A DNA stretch of 64,000 nt from Aeromonas eucrenophila (GTDB lineage Bacteria > Pseudomonadota > Gammaproteobacteria > Enterobacterales > Aeromonadaceae): NCBI RefSeq assembly GCF_000819865.1, contig NZ_CDDF01000016.1, positions 62,001 to 126,000 of the forward strand. Reading direction: 5' to 3'. Below the pieces are notes generated by a model that had not been told where the DNA came from, did no database searches, and saw only the letters and a list, made by a program, of their open reading frames with translations. Within the stretch, counting starts at the first letter, position 1; the number at the start of each line of letters is the position of its first letter. The translations under genes and the position numbers were made by a program. Of the stretch, positions 7,299-16,844 are shown piece by piece.

Positions 7299-7320
7299 AA
7301 GTACACTCACAAGTACACTT
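7299..7320. repeat. Right arm-type integrase binding repeats
   Basis: AAGTACACTC (7299-7308) and AAGTACACTT (7311-7320) have the same 12 bp period as the left pair at 1539-1560. They lie 60 bases inside the right tRNA copy. Confidence 0.6.
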
Positions 7321-7338
7321 CAAAACGCCAGAAATAGA

Positions 7339-7372
7339 AAAGGCGCAGCGGTTACTAACCTACTGCGCCTTT
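7339..7372 (-). terminator. Terminator downstream of the intact tRNA-Ile2
   Basis: The stem AAAGGCGCAG (7339-7348) pairs with 7363-7372 and has a nested inner stem. On the minus strand it is followed by a T-run. It lies just beyond the tRNA 3' end. Confidence 0.7.
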
Positions 7373-7380
7373 CTGGAATT

Positions 7381-7457
7381 TGGTGGCCCCTGCCCGACTT
7401 GAACGGGCGACCAATCGATTATGAGTCGACTGCTCTAACCAACTGAGCTAAGGGGCC
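7381..7457 (-). tRNA. ileX: tRNA-Ile2 (CAT anticodon), intact copy
   Basis: A 77-base cloverleaf with all stems paired. The acceptor stem is GGCCCCT with AGGGGCC, the T-stem GCCCG with CGGGC, the anticodon loop CTCATAA, and CCA is encoded. The CAT anticodon in this backbone is the tRNA-Ile2 type, whose C34 is made lysidine by TilS to read AUA. It has a TATAAT promoter upstream (7481-7486) with a G+C-rich discriminator and a terminator downstream. It also forms the right boundary of the integrated element. Confidence 0.88.
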
Positions 7458-7480
7458 AGAATCTTGGTTTTGCGGCGTGG

Positions 7481-7509
7481 ATTATAGGGGATGCGAGATA
7501 CCTCGTCCA
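7481..7509 (-). promoter_or_regulatory. Promoter of the intact tRNA-Ile2 gene
   Basis: On the minus strand TGGACG (7504-7509) and a perfect TATAAT (7481-7486) are separated by 17 bases and followed by a G+C-rich discriminator. This is the form of a growth-rate or stringently controlled stable-RNA promoter. The equivalent place beside the left tRNA copy reads AAAAAT. Confidence 0.65.
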
Positions 7510-7593
7510 TAGGCAGATCAATCACTTGCCGAGATTTTGTACAGCCGCCGCCAATCTGCCTGCTCCCCATGACGCGTGGAACCCTGATAAAAC

Positions 7594-7616
7594 AAAGCCC
7601 CGCATGGCGGGGCTTT
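7594..7616 (-). terminator. rpoD terminator
   Basis: A perfect 10 bp stem (AAAGCCCCGC, 7594-7603, with 7607-7616) has a 3-base loop. It lies 29 bases after the rpoD stop codon and is followed on the minus strand by a T-rich run. Confidence 0.85.
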
Positions 7617-7644
7617 TGACAAGGCTGTATCACATGCCCTGGGA

Positions 7645-9501
7645 CTATTCGTCCAGGAAGCTGCGCAGCACTTCCGAGCGGCTCGGGTGGCGCAGTTTGC
7701 GCAGAGCCTTGGCTTCGATCTGACGAATACGCTCACGGGTGACGTCGAACTGCTTGCCCACTTCCTCGAGGGTGTGGTCAGTGTTCATGTCGATACCGAA
7801 ACGCATCCGCAGCACCTTGGCTTCACGGGCGGTCAGACCGGCCAGCACTTCGCGGGTCGCGTTGCGCAGGCTCTCGCTGGTGGCCGCATCCGCTGGCAGG
7901 GCCAGGGTGGTGTCTTCGATGAAATCGCCCAAGTGGGAATCTTCATCATCACCGATGGGCGTCTCCATGGAGATGGGCTCCTTGGCGATCTTCAACACCT
8001 TGCGGATCTTGTCTTCCGGCATGCCCATGCGCATCGCCAGCTCTTCCGGGTTCGGTTCACGACCCATCTCCTGCAACATCTGACGGGAGATACGGTTGAG
8101 CTTGTTGATGGTCTCGATCATGTGCACCGGGATACGGATGGTACGGGCCTGATCCGCGATGGAGCGGGTAATGGCCTGACGGATCCACCAAGTGGCATAG
8201 GTCGAGAACTTGTAGCCACGACGGTATTCAAACTTATCCACCGCCTTCATCAGACCGATGTTGCCTTCCTGGATCAGATCCAGGAACTGCAGACCACGGT
8301 TGGTGTATTTCTTGGCGATGGAGATAACCAGACGCAAGTTCGCTTCGACCATCTCTTTCTTCGCACGGCGGGCCTTGGCCTCACCGATGCTCATGCGACG
8401 GTTGATGTCCTTGATCTGGGCAATCGACAGACCGGTTTCTTCTTCGATCTGCTGCAGCTTGCCGATGGCACGCAGCACGTCTTCATCCATCTCCAGCAGG
8501 CGGGGAGACCAGGCCTTGCCGGCCTGCTTCTGGTATTCGAACCAGGCAGTCTCGCACTCGTTGTTGGTGAAGGCCGCGACGAAGGTTTTCTTCGGCATCT
8601 TGGCCTGCTCAACGCAGAGTTTCATGATGATGCGTTCCTGCACGCGAACCCGCTCCATCATCTCGCGCATGTTGTTGACCAAGCGATCGAACTGCTTGGG
8701 CATCAGGCGGAATTGACGGAACACATCGGCCAGCTGGGCGATAGCGGCCTGGGTCTCATCGTGGGCGCGACCATTCTTCTGAATGGAGAGACGGGTTACT
8801 TCGTACTGAGCACGCAGTTCACCGAACTTCTCACGAGCGACTTCGGGATCCGGACCACCGTCCCCCTCGTCGTCGGCGTCGTCACCATCACCGTCTTCAT
8901 CTTCGTCTTCATCTTCATCTTCGTCAGCCAGATCATCTTCGCTGAGTTCGGAGCCGATATGAGTGGCGGTCGGTGCCACGTCATCCGCTTCGTTCGGATC
9001 GATAAAACCGGAGATGATGTCGGACAGACGCAGCTGCTCGGCTTCGTACTTGTCGTACTGTTCGAGCAGGTAAGTGATGGCTTCGGGGTACTCGGCAACG
9101 GAGCTTTGTACCTGATTGATACCGTCTTCGATCCGCTTGGCGATGTCGATTTCGCCTTCGCGGGTCAACAGTTCGACGGTACCCATTTCCCGCATGTACA
9201 TGCGGACGGGATCGGTCGTGCGACCAATCTCAGATTCAACAGATGCCAGAGCCTGGGCCGCTGCTTCGGCAGCGTCCTCATCGGCAGTACCACCTTCGGC
9301 CATGATCAGGTCATCGGCATCCGGGGCGTTCTCCACCACCTGGATACCCATGTCGTTGATCATCTGGATGATGTCTTCGATCTGGTCAGAGTCGACAATG
9401 TCTTGCGGGAGGTGATCGTTCACCTCGGCATAGGTCAGGTAGCCCTGTTCTTTACCTTTGGCAACGAGGAGTTTAAGCTGAGACTGCGGGGTTTGCTCCA
9501 T
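7645..9501 (-). CDS. rpoD: RNA polymerase primary sigma factor sigma-70
   Basis: 618 residues, close to the 613 of E. coli. Region 1.1 begins [13 protein letters not shown]. There is a non-conserved insert with a long Asp/Glu run at about 190-215, then regions 2.1-2.4 with [19 protein letters not shown]. Region 3 follows, and region 4.2 has a helix-turn-helix with [19 protein letters not shown]. The start was set at the ATG at 9501 by match to the E. coli N-terminus; an in-frame ATG nine bases upstream cannot be excluded and neither has a strong ribosome site. It is the last gene of rpsU-yqeY-dnaG-rpoD. Confidence 0.98.
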   Translation of the reverse strand: MEQTPQSQLKLLVAKGKEQGYLTYAEVNDHLPQDIVDSDQIEDIIQMINDMGIQVVENAPDADDLIMAEGGTADEDAAEAAAQALASVESEIGRTTDPVRMYMREMGTVELLTREGEIDIAKRIEDGINQVQSSVAEYPEAITYLLEQYDKYEAEQLRLSDIISGFIDPNEADDVAPTATHIGSELSEDDLADEDEDEDEDEDGDGDDADDEGDGGPDPEVAREKFGELRAQYEVTRLSIQKNGRAHDETQAAIAQLADVFRQFRLMPKQFDRLVNNMREMMERVRVQERIIMKLCVEQAKMPKKTFVAAFTNNECETAWFEYQKQAGKAWSPRLLEMDEDVLRAIGKLQQIEEETGLSIAQIKDINRRMSIGEAKARRAKKEMVEANLRLVISIAKKYTNRGLQFLDLIQEGNIGLMKAVDKFEYRRGYKFSTYATWWIRQAITRSIADQARTIRIPVHMIETINKLNRISRQMLQEMGREPNPEELAMRMGMPEDKIRKVLKIAKEPISMETPIGDDEDSHLGDFIEDTTLALPADAATSESLRNATREVLAGLTAREAKVLRMRFGIDMNTDHTLEEVGKQFDVTRERIRQIEAKALRKLRHPSRSEVLRSFLDE

Positions 9502-9579
9502 AGAACTCATCCGGTTGGTGTTGCTAGGTTGCGCGTACAGTGCGCTGCTGCGCAAATAGCCAATTCTAATAGAAAACCG

Positions 9580-9598
9580 CCAGACATGCTATGTCTGG
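9580..9598 (-). promoter_or_regulatory. Perfect hairpin in the dnaG-rpoD intergenic region
   Basis: An 8 bp perfect stem CCAGACAT/ATGTCTGG with a 3-base loop lies about 80 bases before the rpoD start, in a 222-base gap. On the minus strand it is followed by CGGTTTTC. It could be a weak attenuator or an mRNA processing site in this operon. The role is inferred. Confidence 0.4.
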
Positions 9599-9723
9599 TT
9601 GCGGCGTCGGTCATGAGAAACCCCTGCCCGCAGTATTGTCGGGGCCAGGCGGTTATAAAATTTTTGCTTTTAATCCCGTCGATTCGGGCAACAGTAGACA
9701 TATTGGGGCCCATCACTCAAATA

Positions 9724-11511
9724 TCAAGCCCCGCTCTCATTTCTTTTCTCAGTCTGTACCTCTTTGATCAGCATCATCAGCTCCTGTGTTTCCTCAGAGC
9801 TTAGTCCCTCCTGGGCCACCTTGGTCTGCAATTCTTCAATCCGTTGCTTCAGAAACTGATTGATGAATCCGACGAAGGTATCCTGCAACTCCCCCAGAAT
9901 ATCCGGCTCTTGATCGAGCTTGATATCTTCAAACAGGTCGTGCATCGCCAGTTGGGCGAGGATCTCTCCCTCCCGGGTGCCACGCCAATGCTCCAGCAAG
10001 ATGCCGGTGGTGACCGCGGGCTGGGACAGGATCTGTTGATGCAGCTGCAGCAGGAACTGGATGCCCTGCACCCGCAACCCGGCCAACTCCGGCATGGCCG
10101 GCAACTCGGCCGTCACCGCCGGGTATTGCAGCATCAGCGCCAGCGCGCGGCGGATCGGCGTCAGCTTGGCGGCCTTGGGCTTGGTGAGCTCGGCCTTGGG
10201 TTGGCTGTTGCGGGCAAACAGCTCGGCGATCCGCTGCTTGTTCTCCCCCCAGCGCATCATGCTGGAGAGCCGGGTGATCAGTCCCTCGCGGGTGAAGCCT
10301 TCCGGCACCCGGCGAATCAGCTCGGCCGCCTTGTTGGCGACTTCGAATTTGCCCGCCTCACCGGAGAGCGCGGCATCCCGTCCCAGACGCTCGAACATGA
10401 AATCGGCGAAGGGCTGCGCTTCGTCCAGCAGGGCTTCGAAGCCCTCCTTGCCAATCTGGCGCACCAGGGAATCCGGATCTTCACCATCTGGCAGGAACAC
10501 AAACTTGAGCTCCCGCCCGTCCTGCAGGTGAGGCAGCGCATTGTCCAGCGCCCGCCAGGCCGCCTCGCGACCGGCATTGTCACCGTCATAGCAACAGACC
10601 ACTTCGGCCGTGGTACGGAACAGGGTATGGATATGGTCGCTGGTAGTGGCCGTACCAAGCGCAGCCACCGCATAGTCGATGTCGTACTGGCCGAGGGCCA
10701 CCACGTCCATGTAGCCTTCCACCACCAGGATCCGGCGAGGATCCTTGTGTGCCTGCTTCACCTCGTAGAGGCCAAACAGTTCTCGTCCCTTGTGGAAAAT
10801 GGGCGTTTCCGGCGAGTTGAGGTACTTGGGCGTGCCATCGCCGAGCACCCGGCCACCGAAGCCGATGACCCGGCCGCGCTTGTCACGGATCGGGAACATG
10901 ATGCGATCGCGGAAACGATCATAACTACCGGGGCCGCTATCGCGCGTGATCAGCATGCCGCCGGAGATAAGCAACTGCTCGTGATCCCGGCTGGCACCAA
11001 AACGGCGCCTCACCTGATCCCAATCTGCAGGGGCATAACCGATATTGAAGCGCTTGACCACTTCCCCGGTCAGACCACGGCCCTTCAAATATTCGACAGC
11101 TTGGGGTGCACTCTTCAGATTGCTCTCGTAGAAGCGGGCAATCTGGCTCATCAGTTCAAAGAGATCCTTGCTGACGGCAGGCTGTGCCTTGCCCGTCCCG
11201 CCCGCATTCTGCTCACGGGGCACCTGCATACCCTGCAGGTTGGCAAGCTCTTCGATGGCATCGGGGAATTCGAGTCCGTCGTACTCCATGACAAAGCCGA
11301 TGGCGTTGCCGTGGGCGCCACAACCGAAACAGTGATAAAACTGCTTCTCCTGACTGACGGTGAAAGAGGGGCTTTTTTCGTTATGAAAAGGGCAGCAAGC
11401 CTGATAGTTCTTGCCGGCTTTTTTCAGACGCACTCGTGAATCGATCAGCTCGACTATGTCTGTGCGTACGAGCAGATCATCGATAAAGGATTGTGGGATC
11501 CTGCCTGCCAT
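9724..11511 (-). CDS. dnaG: DNA primase
   Basis: 595 residues (E. coli 581). The N-terminal CHC2 zinc finger is intact (C40, H43, C61, C64). The RNA polymerase core with the TOPRIM fold contains LVVEGYMDVVAL and the acidic C-C-Y-D-G-D-N-A-G motif. A C-terminal DnaB-binding helical domain follows. It makes RNA primers at the replication fork. It sits between yqeY and rpoD, with a strong terminator upstream (11544-11573) that should lower its expression relative to rpsU. Confidence 0.97.
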   Translation of the reverse strand: MAGRIPQSFIDDLLVRTDIVELIDSRVRLKKAGKNYQACCPFHNEKSPSFTVSQEKQFYHCFGCGAHGNAIGFVMEYDGLEFPDAIEELANLQGMQVPREQNAGGTGKAQPAVSKDLFELMSQIARFYESNLKSAPQAVEYLKGRGLTGEVVKRFNIGYAPADWDQVRRRFGASRDHEQLLISGGMLITRDSGPGSYDRFRDRIMFPIRDKRGRVIGFGGRVLGDGTPKYLNSPETPIFHKGRELFGLYEVKQAHKDPRRILVVEGYMDVVALGQYDIDYAVAALGTATTSDHIHTLFRTTAEVVCCYDGDNAGREAAWRALDNALPHLQDGRELKFVFLPDGEDPDSLVRQIGKEGFEALLDEAQPFADFMFERLGRDAALSGEAGKFEVANKAAELIRRVPEGFTREGLITRLSSMMRWGENKQRIAELFARNSQPKAELTKPKAAKLTPIRRALALMLQYPAVTAELPAMPELAGLRVQGIQFLLQLHQQILSQPAVTTGILLEHWRGTREGEILAQLAMHDLFEDIKLDQEPDILGELQDTFVGFINQFLKQRIEELQTKVAQEGLSSEETQELMMLIKEVQTEKRNESGA

Positions 11512-11543
11512 AACCGTCCTGTTTCATGACTCGGAAAATAAAA

Positions 11544-11573
11544 AAGCCGCGCATTCACAGGGAAGCACGGCTT
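11544..11573 (-). terminator. Intra-operon terminator between yqeY and dnaG
   Basis: On the minus strand a 9 bp stem (AAGCCGTGC with GCGCGGCTT, one G-U pair) and 12-base loop are followed by TTTTTTATTTT. It corresponds in function to the classical terminator before dnaG in the E. coli operon, which limits read-through into dnaG. Here it comes after yqeY. Confidence 0.8.
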
Positions 11574-11599
11574 CTTTCGACTAACAAGAGAAATGCCTG

Positions 11600-12043
11600 T
11601 TATGCCAAACGGGTTTTCACCTGAGCGCTGACAGCGCCGACATCGGCACGCCCCTGAATCTTCGGCTTCAGAACAGCCATGACCTTGCCCATATCAGCCA
11701 TGACGGCAGCACCACTTTCAGCGATGGCTTGCTCGATCAACGCGGCAATTTCGTCTGCGGTCAGCTGTTGCGGCAGGAATTCCTGCAGAACCAAGATCTC
11801 GGCAGACTCGATGTCGGCAAGATCCTGACGACCGGCAGCTTCAAATTGGCTGATGGAATCGCGGCGCTGTTTGACCATCTTGGTCACGACAGCGAGGATA
11901 TCCTCATCATTGAGCTCGATACGGGAATCAACTTCACGCTGCTTGATTTCTGCCATCAACAAACGGATCGTCCCCAGGCGAGCCTTATCTCTGGCAAGCA
12001 TGGCGAGTTTTTGTTGATCCTTGAGTTGATCCTTCAGAGACAC
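11600..12043 (-). CDS. yqeY: GatB/YqeY domain protein
   Basis: 147 residues covering the whole YqeY fold: an N-terminal helical part with GTIRLLMAEIKQREVD, and a C-terminal three-helix domain ending GRADVGAVSAQVKTRLA. The C-terminal domain resembles the tail of GatB, the tRNA-dependent amidotransferase subunit, but no GatB catalytic part is present, and the physiological role is not settled. It lies 14 bases after rpsU in the same transcript. Confidence 0.92.
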   Translation of the reverse strand: MSLKDQLKDQQKLAMLARDKARLGTIRLLMAEIKQREVDSRIELNDEDILAVVTKMVKQRRDSISQFEAAGRQDLADIESAEILVLQEFLPQQLTADEIAALIEQAIAESGAAVMADMGKVMAVLKPKIQGRADVGAVSAQVKTRLA

Positions 12044-12057
12044 GGCATTATCCCCAA

Positions 12058-12285
<228 letters not shown>

Positions 12286-12452
12286 TCAGTGATATATTGT
12301 TAGCTGACCATCAGTCGATCAGCATGTCTTAAAATGGTGCGAAATTATACTCTGGACAGGGAATGAAAGTAAACCCGTAGAGATCGCTCTGGTTTAAAAA
12401 ACCCGCGAAGGTTACCATAGCCGTCTCATTTTAGCAGTGAAATTTTTTAGCA

Positions 12453-13466
12453 ATGCGTGTATTGGGTATAGAGACATCCTGTGACGAAACCGGGATCGCG
12501 ATCTTCGATGATCAAAAAGGGATCCTTTCCCATCAGTTATACAGCCAGGTCAAGCTGCATGCGGACTACGGTGGCGTTGTCCCCGAGCTCGCCAGCCGGG
12601 ATCATGTACGCAAGACGATCCCCTTGATCCAGGCCGCATTGCAAGAGGCGGGGCTGGGCAAGGATGACATCGACGGCATCGCCTACACCGCCGGTCCGGG
12701 CCTGGTTGGCGCCATTCTGGTCGGTGCCACCATAGGCCGCTCCTTGGCCATGGCGTGGAACAAACCAGCCATCGCCGTGCACCACATGGAGGGTCATCTG
12801 CTTGCCCCCATGCTGGAAGAGAAAGCCCCCGAATTCCCCTTCGTGGCGCTGCTGGTCTCCGGCGGTCACTCCATGCTGGTGCGGGTCGACGGCATCGGCA
12901 GCTATCAGCTGCTGGGAGAGTCCATCGACGACGCCGCCGGCGAGGCCTTCGACAAGACCGCCAAGCTGATGGGGCTGGACTATCCAGGTGGCCCCCTGCT
13001 GTCGCGTCTTGCCGAGAAGGGCACCACGGGGCGCTTCGTCTTCCCGCGTCCCATGACCGACCGACCCGGCCTCGACATGAGCTTCTCCGGCCTCAAGACC
13101 TTTGCCGCCAACACCATTGCGGCCAATGACAACGATGAGCAGACCCGCGCCGATATCGCCCGCGCCTTCGAGGATGCGGTGGTCGACACCCTGGCCATCA
13201 AGTGCCGCCGTGCCCTGAAAGAGACGGGTCTGCAGCGCCTGGTTGTCGCCGGTGGCGTCAGCGCCAACCGCCACCTGCGGGCCCAGCTGGCCGAGCTGAT
13301 GGAGAGCCTCAAGGGCGAGGTATTCTATCCCCGCACCGAATACTGCACCGACAACGGCGCCATGATCGCCTACGCCGGCATGCAGCGCCTCAAGGCTGGC
13401 GTGTTTGAACCCCTGGTCATCAAGGCGGTGCCACGCTGGCCGCTGGACACCCTGGATCCGGTGTGA
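12453..13466 (+). CDS. tsaD: tRNA N6-threonylcarbamoyladenosine synthase subunit TsaD
   Basis: 337 residues, as in E. coli. It transfers the threonylcarbamoyl group to A37 of ANN-decoding tRNAs, with TsaB and TsaE. The metal ligands H111 and H115 are in [15 protein letters not shown]-fold motifs [10 protein letters not shown] at the N-terminus, LVSGGHSML and [13 protein letters not shown] are intact. It is transcribed alone, divergent from rpsU, and ends at a bidirectional terminator shared with rpoS. Confidence 0.97.
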   Translation: MRVLGIETSCDETGIAIFDDQKGILSHQLYSQVKLHADYGGVVPELASRDHVRKTIPLIQAALQEAGLGKDDIDGIAYTAGPGLVGAILVGATIGRSLAMAWNKPAIAVHHMEGHLLAPMLEEKAPEFPFVALLVSGGHSMLVRVDGIGSYQLLGESIDDAAGEAFDKTAKLMGLDYPGGPLLSRLAEKGTTGRFVFPRPMTDRPGLDMSFSGLKTFAANTIAANDNDEQTRADIARAFEDAVVDTLAIKCRRALKETGLQRLVVAGGVSANRHLRAQLAELMESLKGEVFYPRTEYCTDNGAMIAYAGMQRLKAGVFEPLVIKAVPRWPLDTLDPV

Positions 13467-13490
13467 TCCACAGGATCCATTGCAATATAA

Positions 13491-13513
13491 AAAAGGGGCC
13501 TCAGGCCCCTTTT
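13491..13513. terminator. Bidirectional terminator between tsaD and rpoS
   Basis: A perfect 10 bp stem AAAAGGGGCC/GGCCCCTTTT has a 3-base loop and T-runs in both directions. It lies between two convergent genes. Confidence 0.9.
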
Positions 13514-13534
13514 TGTTGTTTCTGACTGCAACGC

Positions 13535-14518
13535 TTAGTTTGTGCGGAACAATGCCTCGATGGAGAGCCCTTGCCCCATCAGGATCTCCCGCAGACGACG
13601 CAGCCCCTCGACCTGGATCTGGCGCACCCGCTCCCGGGTCAAGCCGATCTCGGCCCCCACGTCTTCCAGAGTCGCGGGTTCATAGCCGAGCAGGCCGAAG
13701 CGGCGAGCTAGCACCTCACGCTGCTTGGGATTAAGCTCTTCCAGCCAATGCACTATGCTGGCGCGCATGTCGTCGTCCTGGGACTCCAGCTCCGGGCCCA
13801 TGCCGCGCTCGTCGGAGAGCACATCCAGCAGCGCCTTGTCCCGATCTCCACCGATGGGGGTATCCACCGAGGTGATCTTCTCATTGAGCTTGAGCATGCG
13901 ATTCACGTCGTCGACCGAACGATCCAGCGCGTGGGCAATGTCCTCGGCGGTAGGTTCATGATCGAGACGATGGGAGAGCTCGCGGGCGGTACGCAGATAG
14001 ACGTTCAGCTCCTTGACCACATGAATGGGCAGACGGATGGTGCGGGTCTGGTTCATGATGGCCCGCTCTATGGTCTGGCGGATCCACCAGGTGGCATAGG
14101 TGGAGAAACGGAAGCCGCGCTCGGGATCGAATTTTTCGACCGCACGGATGAGACCGAGGTTGCCCTCTTCGATGAGATCCAGCAGCACCAGGCCGCGGTT
14201 GTTGTAGCGACGGGCGATCTTGACCACCAAACGCAGGTTGGATTCGATCATGCGCTTGCGGGCGGCTTTGTCACCACGCAAGGCACGACGGGCGTAATAG
14301 ACTTCTTCTTCGGCAGTGAGCAAGGGGGAGAATCCTATCTCCCCCAGGTAGAGCTGGGTGGCATCCATTACCTTGTTCAGTTCGGGCACCATGAGCTCGT
14401 CGGAGATGGTCTCCTCGGCCTCGGCGGCGACTTCCTGAACTTCTTCTTCCTCTTGAGACTCCAGCTCCTCGTCGAACTCTAACTCTGCATCCTGCATTAC
14501 CAGTTGTTCTTGGCTCAT
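13535..14518 (-). CDS. rpoS: RNA polymerase stationary-phase sigma factor sigma-S
   Basis: 327 residues. After an acidic, Glu-rich N-terminus of about 50 residues it has [16 protein letters not shown], region 2 with [20 protein letters not shown], region 3 and a region 4 helix-turn-helix with [17 protein letters not shown]. It directs general stress and stationary-phase transcription. The ATG at 14518 was chosen because AGGGAGA precedes it and it matches the E. coli MSQ start. It follows nlpD with a 46-base gap; in related bacteria the main rpoS promoter lies inside nlpD. Confidence 0.97.
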   Translation of the reverse strand: MSQEQLVMQDAELEFDEELESQEEEEVQEVAAEAEETISDELMVPELNKVMDATQLYLGEIGFSPLLTAEEEVYYARRALRGDKAARKRMIESNLRLVVKIARRYNNRGLVLLDLIEEGNLGLIRAVEKFDPERGFRFSTYATWWIRQTIERAIMNQTRTIRLPIHVVKELNVYLRTARELSHRLDHEPTAEDIAHALDRSVDDVNRMLKLNEKITSVDTPIGGDRDKALLDVLSDERGMGPELESQDDDMRASIVHWLEELNPKQREVLARRFGLLGYEPATLEDVGAEIGLTRERVRQIQVEGLRRLREILMGQGLSIEALFRTN

Positions 14519-14564
14519 GATATGTCTCCCTGACCTGAACCAGAGCAAGACTCAGCTCTCTGGG

Positions 14565-15635
14565 TTAACGCTTTGGCAAATAGCCCATCGGGTTGATTGA
14601 CTTGCCTTTGTACCGGATTTCAAAGTGCAAGCGCACATCCGGCGCATCCGTGCTACCCATATTGGCGATGACAGCCCCGCCCTTGACGGAGTCTCCCTCC
14701 TTCACCCTCAACTCATCGTTGTGGGCATAGGCCGAGAGGTAGTCATCGTTGTGCTTGAGAATAATCAGCTTGCCATAACCCCGCAGTGCGCTACCCGCGT
14801 AGACCACCTTGCCACCGCTCGCGGCGTAGATGGGTTGCCCCTTCTGGCCCGAGATATCGATACCCTTGTTCCCCTGTTCCGCAACAGAGAAACCTTCGAC
14901 GATCCGGCCTTGTGTCGGCCAGTGCCACGAGAGTGTCGACTGGGAGTTGCTGTTTTTTTGTTCTGTCGACTGAGCGTATGCTGTTGAAGATGCCGGAGCA
15001 ATGCTTTTTTGTGAGATGAATGGGGTGGTCGTACCTGCTGGTGCGGTCGCCAGCGGTTTGGGGCCGGAACTGGTCACAGCCGGTGTCGTCACCGCCACCA
15101 TCTGACCGCCGCTCGCCACACTGGACGACGGCACGCTCAGCACCTGGCCGACATGCAGTCCATAGGGTGCCTGCAGATTGTTGCGCTGGGCCAGCGTCTG
15201 GTTGGATACGTTGAACTGGCGGCCAATGCTGCTCAGCGTGTCGCCACGGCGCACTTCATAAGTGCCGTTACTGGCCACGCTGCCATGGCTGGCAACACTC
15301 GCTGCGCTCACCACAGTACCGGATGATGCACCATCCAGCCGGAGCTGCTGACCCGGATAGATGTTGTAGGGGGGGCTGATGCCATTGAGACTGACCAGGG
15401 ACGCGACATCCATGCCCGAGCGGAATGCGATGGAATAGAGGGTGTCCCCCTTGACCACAGTGTAACCGCCACCCGGAATGACGGGCTTGGTCATGCCTTG
15501 ACGCGTCGGTATGGTCGAGGCGACCGGATCATTGCCCAGACTCTGTACCGGAGCAGCAGTCTTGCTGGAAGAGCAGGCAAGCAGCAGCCACGACAACACG
15601 ACAACACTGCTACCTTGCCAAACACGCGAACGCAT
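14565..15635 (-). CDS. nlpD: Murein hydrolase activator lipoprotein NlpD
   Basis: 356 residues. A lipoprotein signal has its lipobox at LLAC (Cys21). There are two LysM domains (about 58-101 and 127-169), a Ser/Thr/Pro-rich linker, and a C-terminal M23/LytM domain (about 250-352). The LytM metal ligands are degenerate: the usual H-x-G-x-D begins N-K-G-I-D, and the H-x-H motif reads R-L-H-F. It should therefore be an amidase activator (for AmiC-type enzymes at the septum), not a peptidase. Two LysM copies is one more than in E. coli NlpD. Confidence 0.95.
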   Translation of the reverse strand: MRSRVWQGSSVVVLSWLLLACSSSKTAAPVQSLGNDPVASTIPTRQGMTKPVIPGGGYTVVKGDTLYSIAFRSGMDVASLVSLNGISPPYNIYPGQQLRLDGASSGTVVSAASVASHGSVASNGTYEVRRGDTLSSIGRQFNVSNQTLAQRNNLQAPYGLHVGQVLSVPSSSVASGGQMVAVTTPAVTSSGPKPLATAPAGTTTPFISQKSIAPASSTAYAQSTEQKNSNSQSTLSWHWPTQGRIVEGFSVAEQGNKGIDISGQKGQPIYAASGGKVVYAGSALRGYGKLIILKHNDDYLSAYAHNDELRVKEGDSVKGGAVIANMGSTDAPDVRLHFEIRYKGKSINPMGYLPKR

Positions 15636-15644
15636 AGTGGATCC

Positions 15645-16226
15645 TTAACGACTAAACCAGAAATAGGCCGCAACGGCCAAACCAATACAGAGCCAACCCA
15701 GCACATCCACATAGTGCATCAGCTTGCGCTCCATCTTCTCACCGCCCCAGCGCATCAGGCCCGCCACCAGGAAGAAGCGCATGCCACGACCTATCAGCGA
15801 GGTCAGGATGAAGGGCAATAGCGCCATGTGGAGCAGGCCCGCCGTGACGGTAAACACCTTGTAGGGGATCGGCGTGAAACTGGCAATAAAAATCACCCAG
15901 ATGCCCCATTGTTCAAACCACTGCTCGGCCAGGGAAATCTTGTCTTCATAACCGACCGAGACCACCAGCGGCTGCACCACGGGATCCCATAAGGCATAGC
16001 CAAGCAGGTAACCAAACAGCGCCCCCAATACCGAGCACAGGGTCGCCAGGGCGGCATAGTGCCAGGCCCGCCGGGGCTTGGCCAGTGCCATGGGGGCCAG
16101 CATCACATCCACCGGAATGGGCCAGAACACCGACTCGATGAAGGCCGTGATCGCCAGATAATAAGGTGCGTATTGATGGCGAGCCCAGCGCATCACCACG
16201 GCATAGAGGCGGGAAAACAGCGTCAC
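15645..16226 (-). CDS. yqaA: DedA/VTT-family inner membrane protein YqaA
   Basis: 193 residues with four to five hydrophobic segments and the VTT-domain signature: [17 protein letters not shown], then a loop, then [15 protein letters not shown] and [14 protein letters not shown]. Family members are implicated in membrane lipid (undecaprenyl phosphate or phospholipid) translocation. The specific substrate is not known for this branch. It overlaps the end of pcm by 4 bases and is followed by nlpD after 9 bases, so it belongs to the surE-pcm-nlpD-rpoS gene string. Confidence 0.9.
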   Translation of the reverse strand: MTLFSRLYAVVMRWARHQYAPYYLAITAFIESVFWPIPVDVMLAPMALAKPRRAWHYAALATLCSVLGALFGYLLGYALWDPVVQPLVVSVGYEDKISLAEQWFEQWGIWVIFIASFTPIPYKVFTVTAGLLHMALLPFILTSLIGRGMRFFLVAGLMRWGGEKMERKLMHYVDVLGWLCIGLAVAAYFWFSR

Positions 16227-16840
16227 TCGACATCTCCGTCGACAAGAGGTACGAAACGCACCGGCTCCAGCACCCGGCTGGTCAGTTGGGAGCCAGAACG
16301 TTCGATCAGCTGCAGCGTCTGCTGGCTGTCACCCACAGGCAACACCAGGCGGCCGCCATCGGCCAGCTGATCGGTCAGGGCCTTGGGCACCTCACTCGCC
16401 GCCGCCGTCACCAGGATAGCGTCGAACGGCCCCTTGTTGGGCCAACCAAGCCAGCCGTTGCCATGCTTGGCCGAGACGTTGTGCAGATCGAGCTGACGCA
16501 ACCGGCGCCTGGCCAGGAATTGCAGCGACTTGATCCGCTCCACCGTATAGACATGCTCCACCAGGTGAGCCAGCACGGCGGTCTGATAACCGGAGCCCGT
16601 GCCTATCTCCAGCACATGGGCCGGATTGTTCTGGATCAGCAGCTCTGTCATCCGCGCCACTATGTAAGGCTGCGAGATGGTCTGGCCCTGACCGATGGGC
16701 AGGGCCGTGTTGTCCCAGGCCTTGTGCGCCATGGCTTCATCCACAAATAGCTGGCGCGGCACTTTCGCAATCGCCGCGAGCACGCGGAAATCGCGAATGT
16801 CCTGAGCGATCAGCTGATTCAACAGGCGCTGTACGATCAC
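16223..16840 (-). CDS. pcm: Protein-L-isoaspartate O-methyltransferase
   Basis: 205 residues from a GTG start at 16840. It repairs isoaspartyl residues using S-adenosylmethionine. Motif I is [13 protein letters not shown], preceded by [18 protein letters not shown]. The GTG lies 4 bases after the surE stop and is preceded by AGGGA, and it gives a length close to the 208 of E. coli. The longer in-frame ATG at 16891 would overlap surE by 47 bases and add an unconserved tail, so it was rejected. Confidence 0.93.
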   Translation of the reverse strand: MIVQRLLNQLIAQDIRDFRVLAAIAKVPRQLFVDEAMAHKAWDNTALPIGQGQTISQPYIVARMTELLIQNNPAHVLEIGTGSGYQTAVLAHLVEHVYTVERIKSLQFLARRRLRQLDLHNVSAKHGNGWLGWPNKGPFDAILVTAAASEVPKALTDQLADGGRLVLPVGDSQQTLQLIERSGSQLTSRVLEPVRFVPLVDGDVE

Positions 16841-16844
16841 CGCG

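Larger units (their letters stand above)
1357..7457. mobile_element. About 6 kb integrative element in tRNA-Ile2 (satellite- or island-like)
   Basis: Two near-identical 77-base tRNA genes in direct orientation bracket a tract visibly richer in A+T than the flanking chromosome. A P4-family integrase starts 166 bases inside the left boundary. Paired decamers resembling integrase arm sites lie just inside both ends. All genes are on the plus strand and most are short and unknown. No capsid, tail, terminase, relaxase or transposase is recognisable, and no AlpA-type regulator. The tRNA 3' end points left, and the intact copy with a good promoter is on the right. This fits integration at the 3' part of the original gene, with the element extending leftwards. 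Confidence 0.85.

Noticed and set aside
7034..7300. An 88-codon frame at the right end of the element
   Set aside because: No ribosome site, Pro/Phe-rich composition without protein-like pattern, and it runs into the right arm-site repeats.
7687..9804. A 705-codon plus-strand open frame opposite rpoD
   Set aside because: It is the antisense shadow of rpoD in high-G+C DNA; its sequence mirrors rpoD codons and has no domain or ribosome site. The same holds for long frames opposite dnaG, eno, pyrG, relA, lepA, nadB and pgk.
14565..15635. NlpD as an active LytM peptidase
   Set aside because: The zinc ligands of the M23 fold are degenerate (N-K-G-I-D in place of H-x-G-x-D, R-L-H in place of H-x-H), so an activator role fits better.
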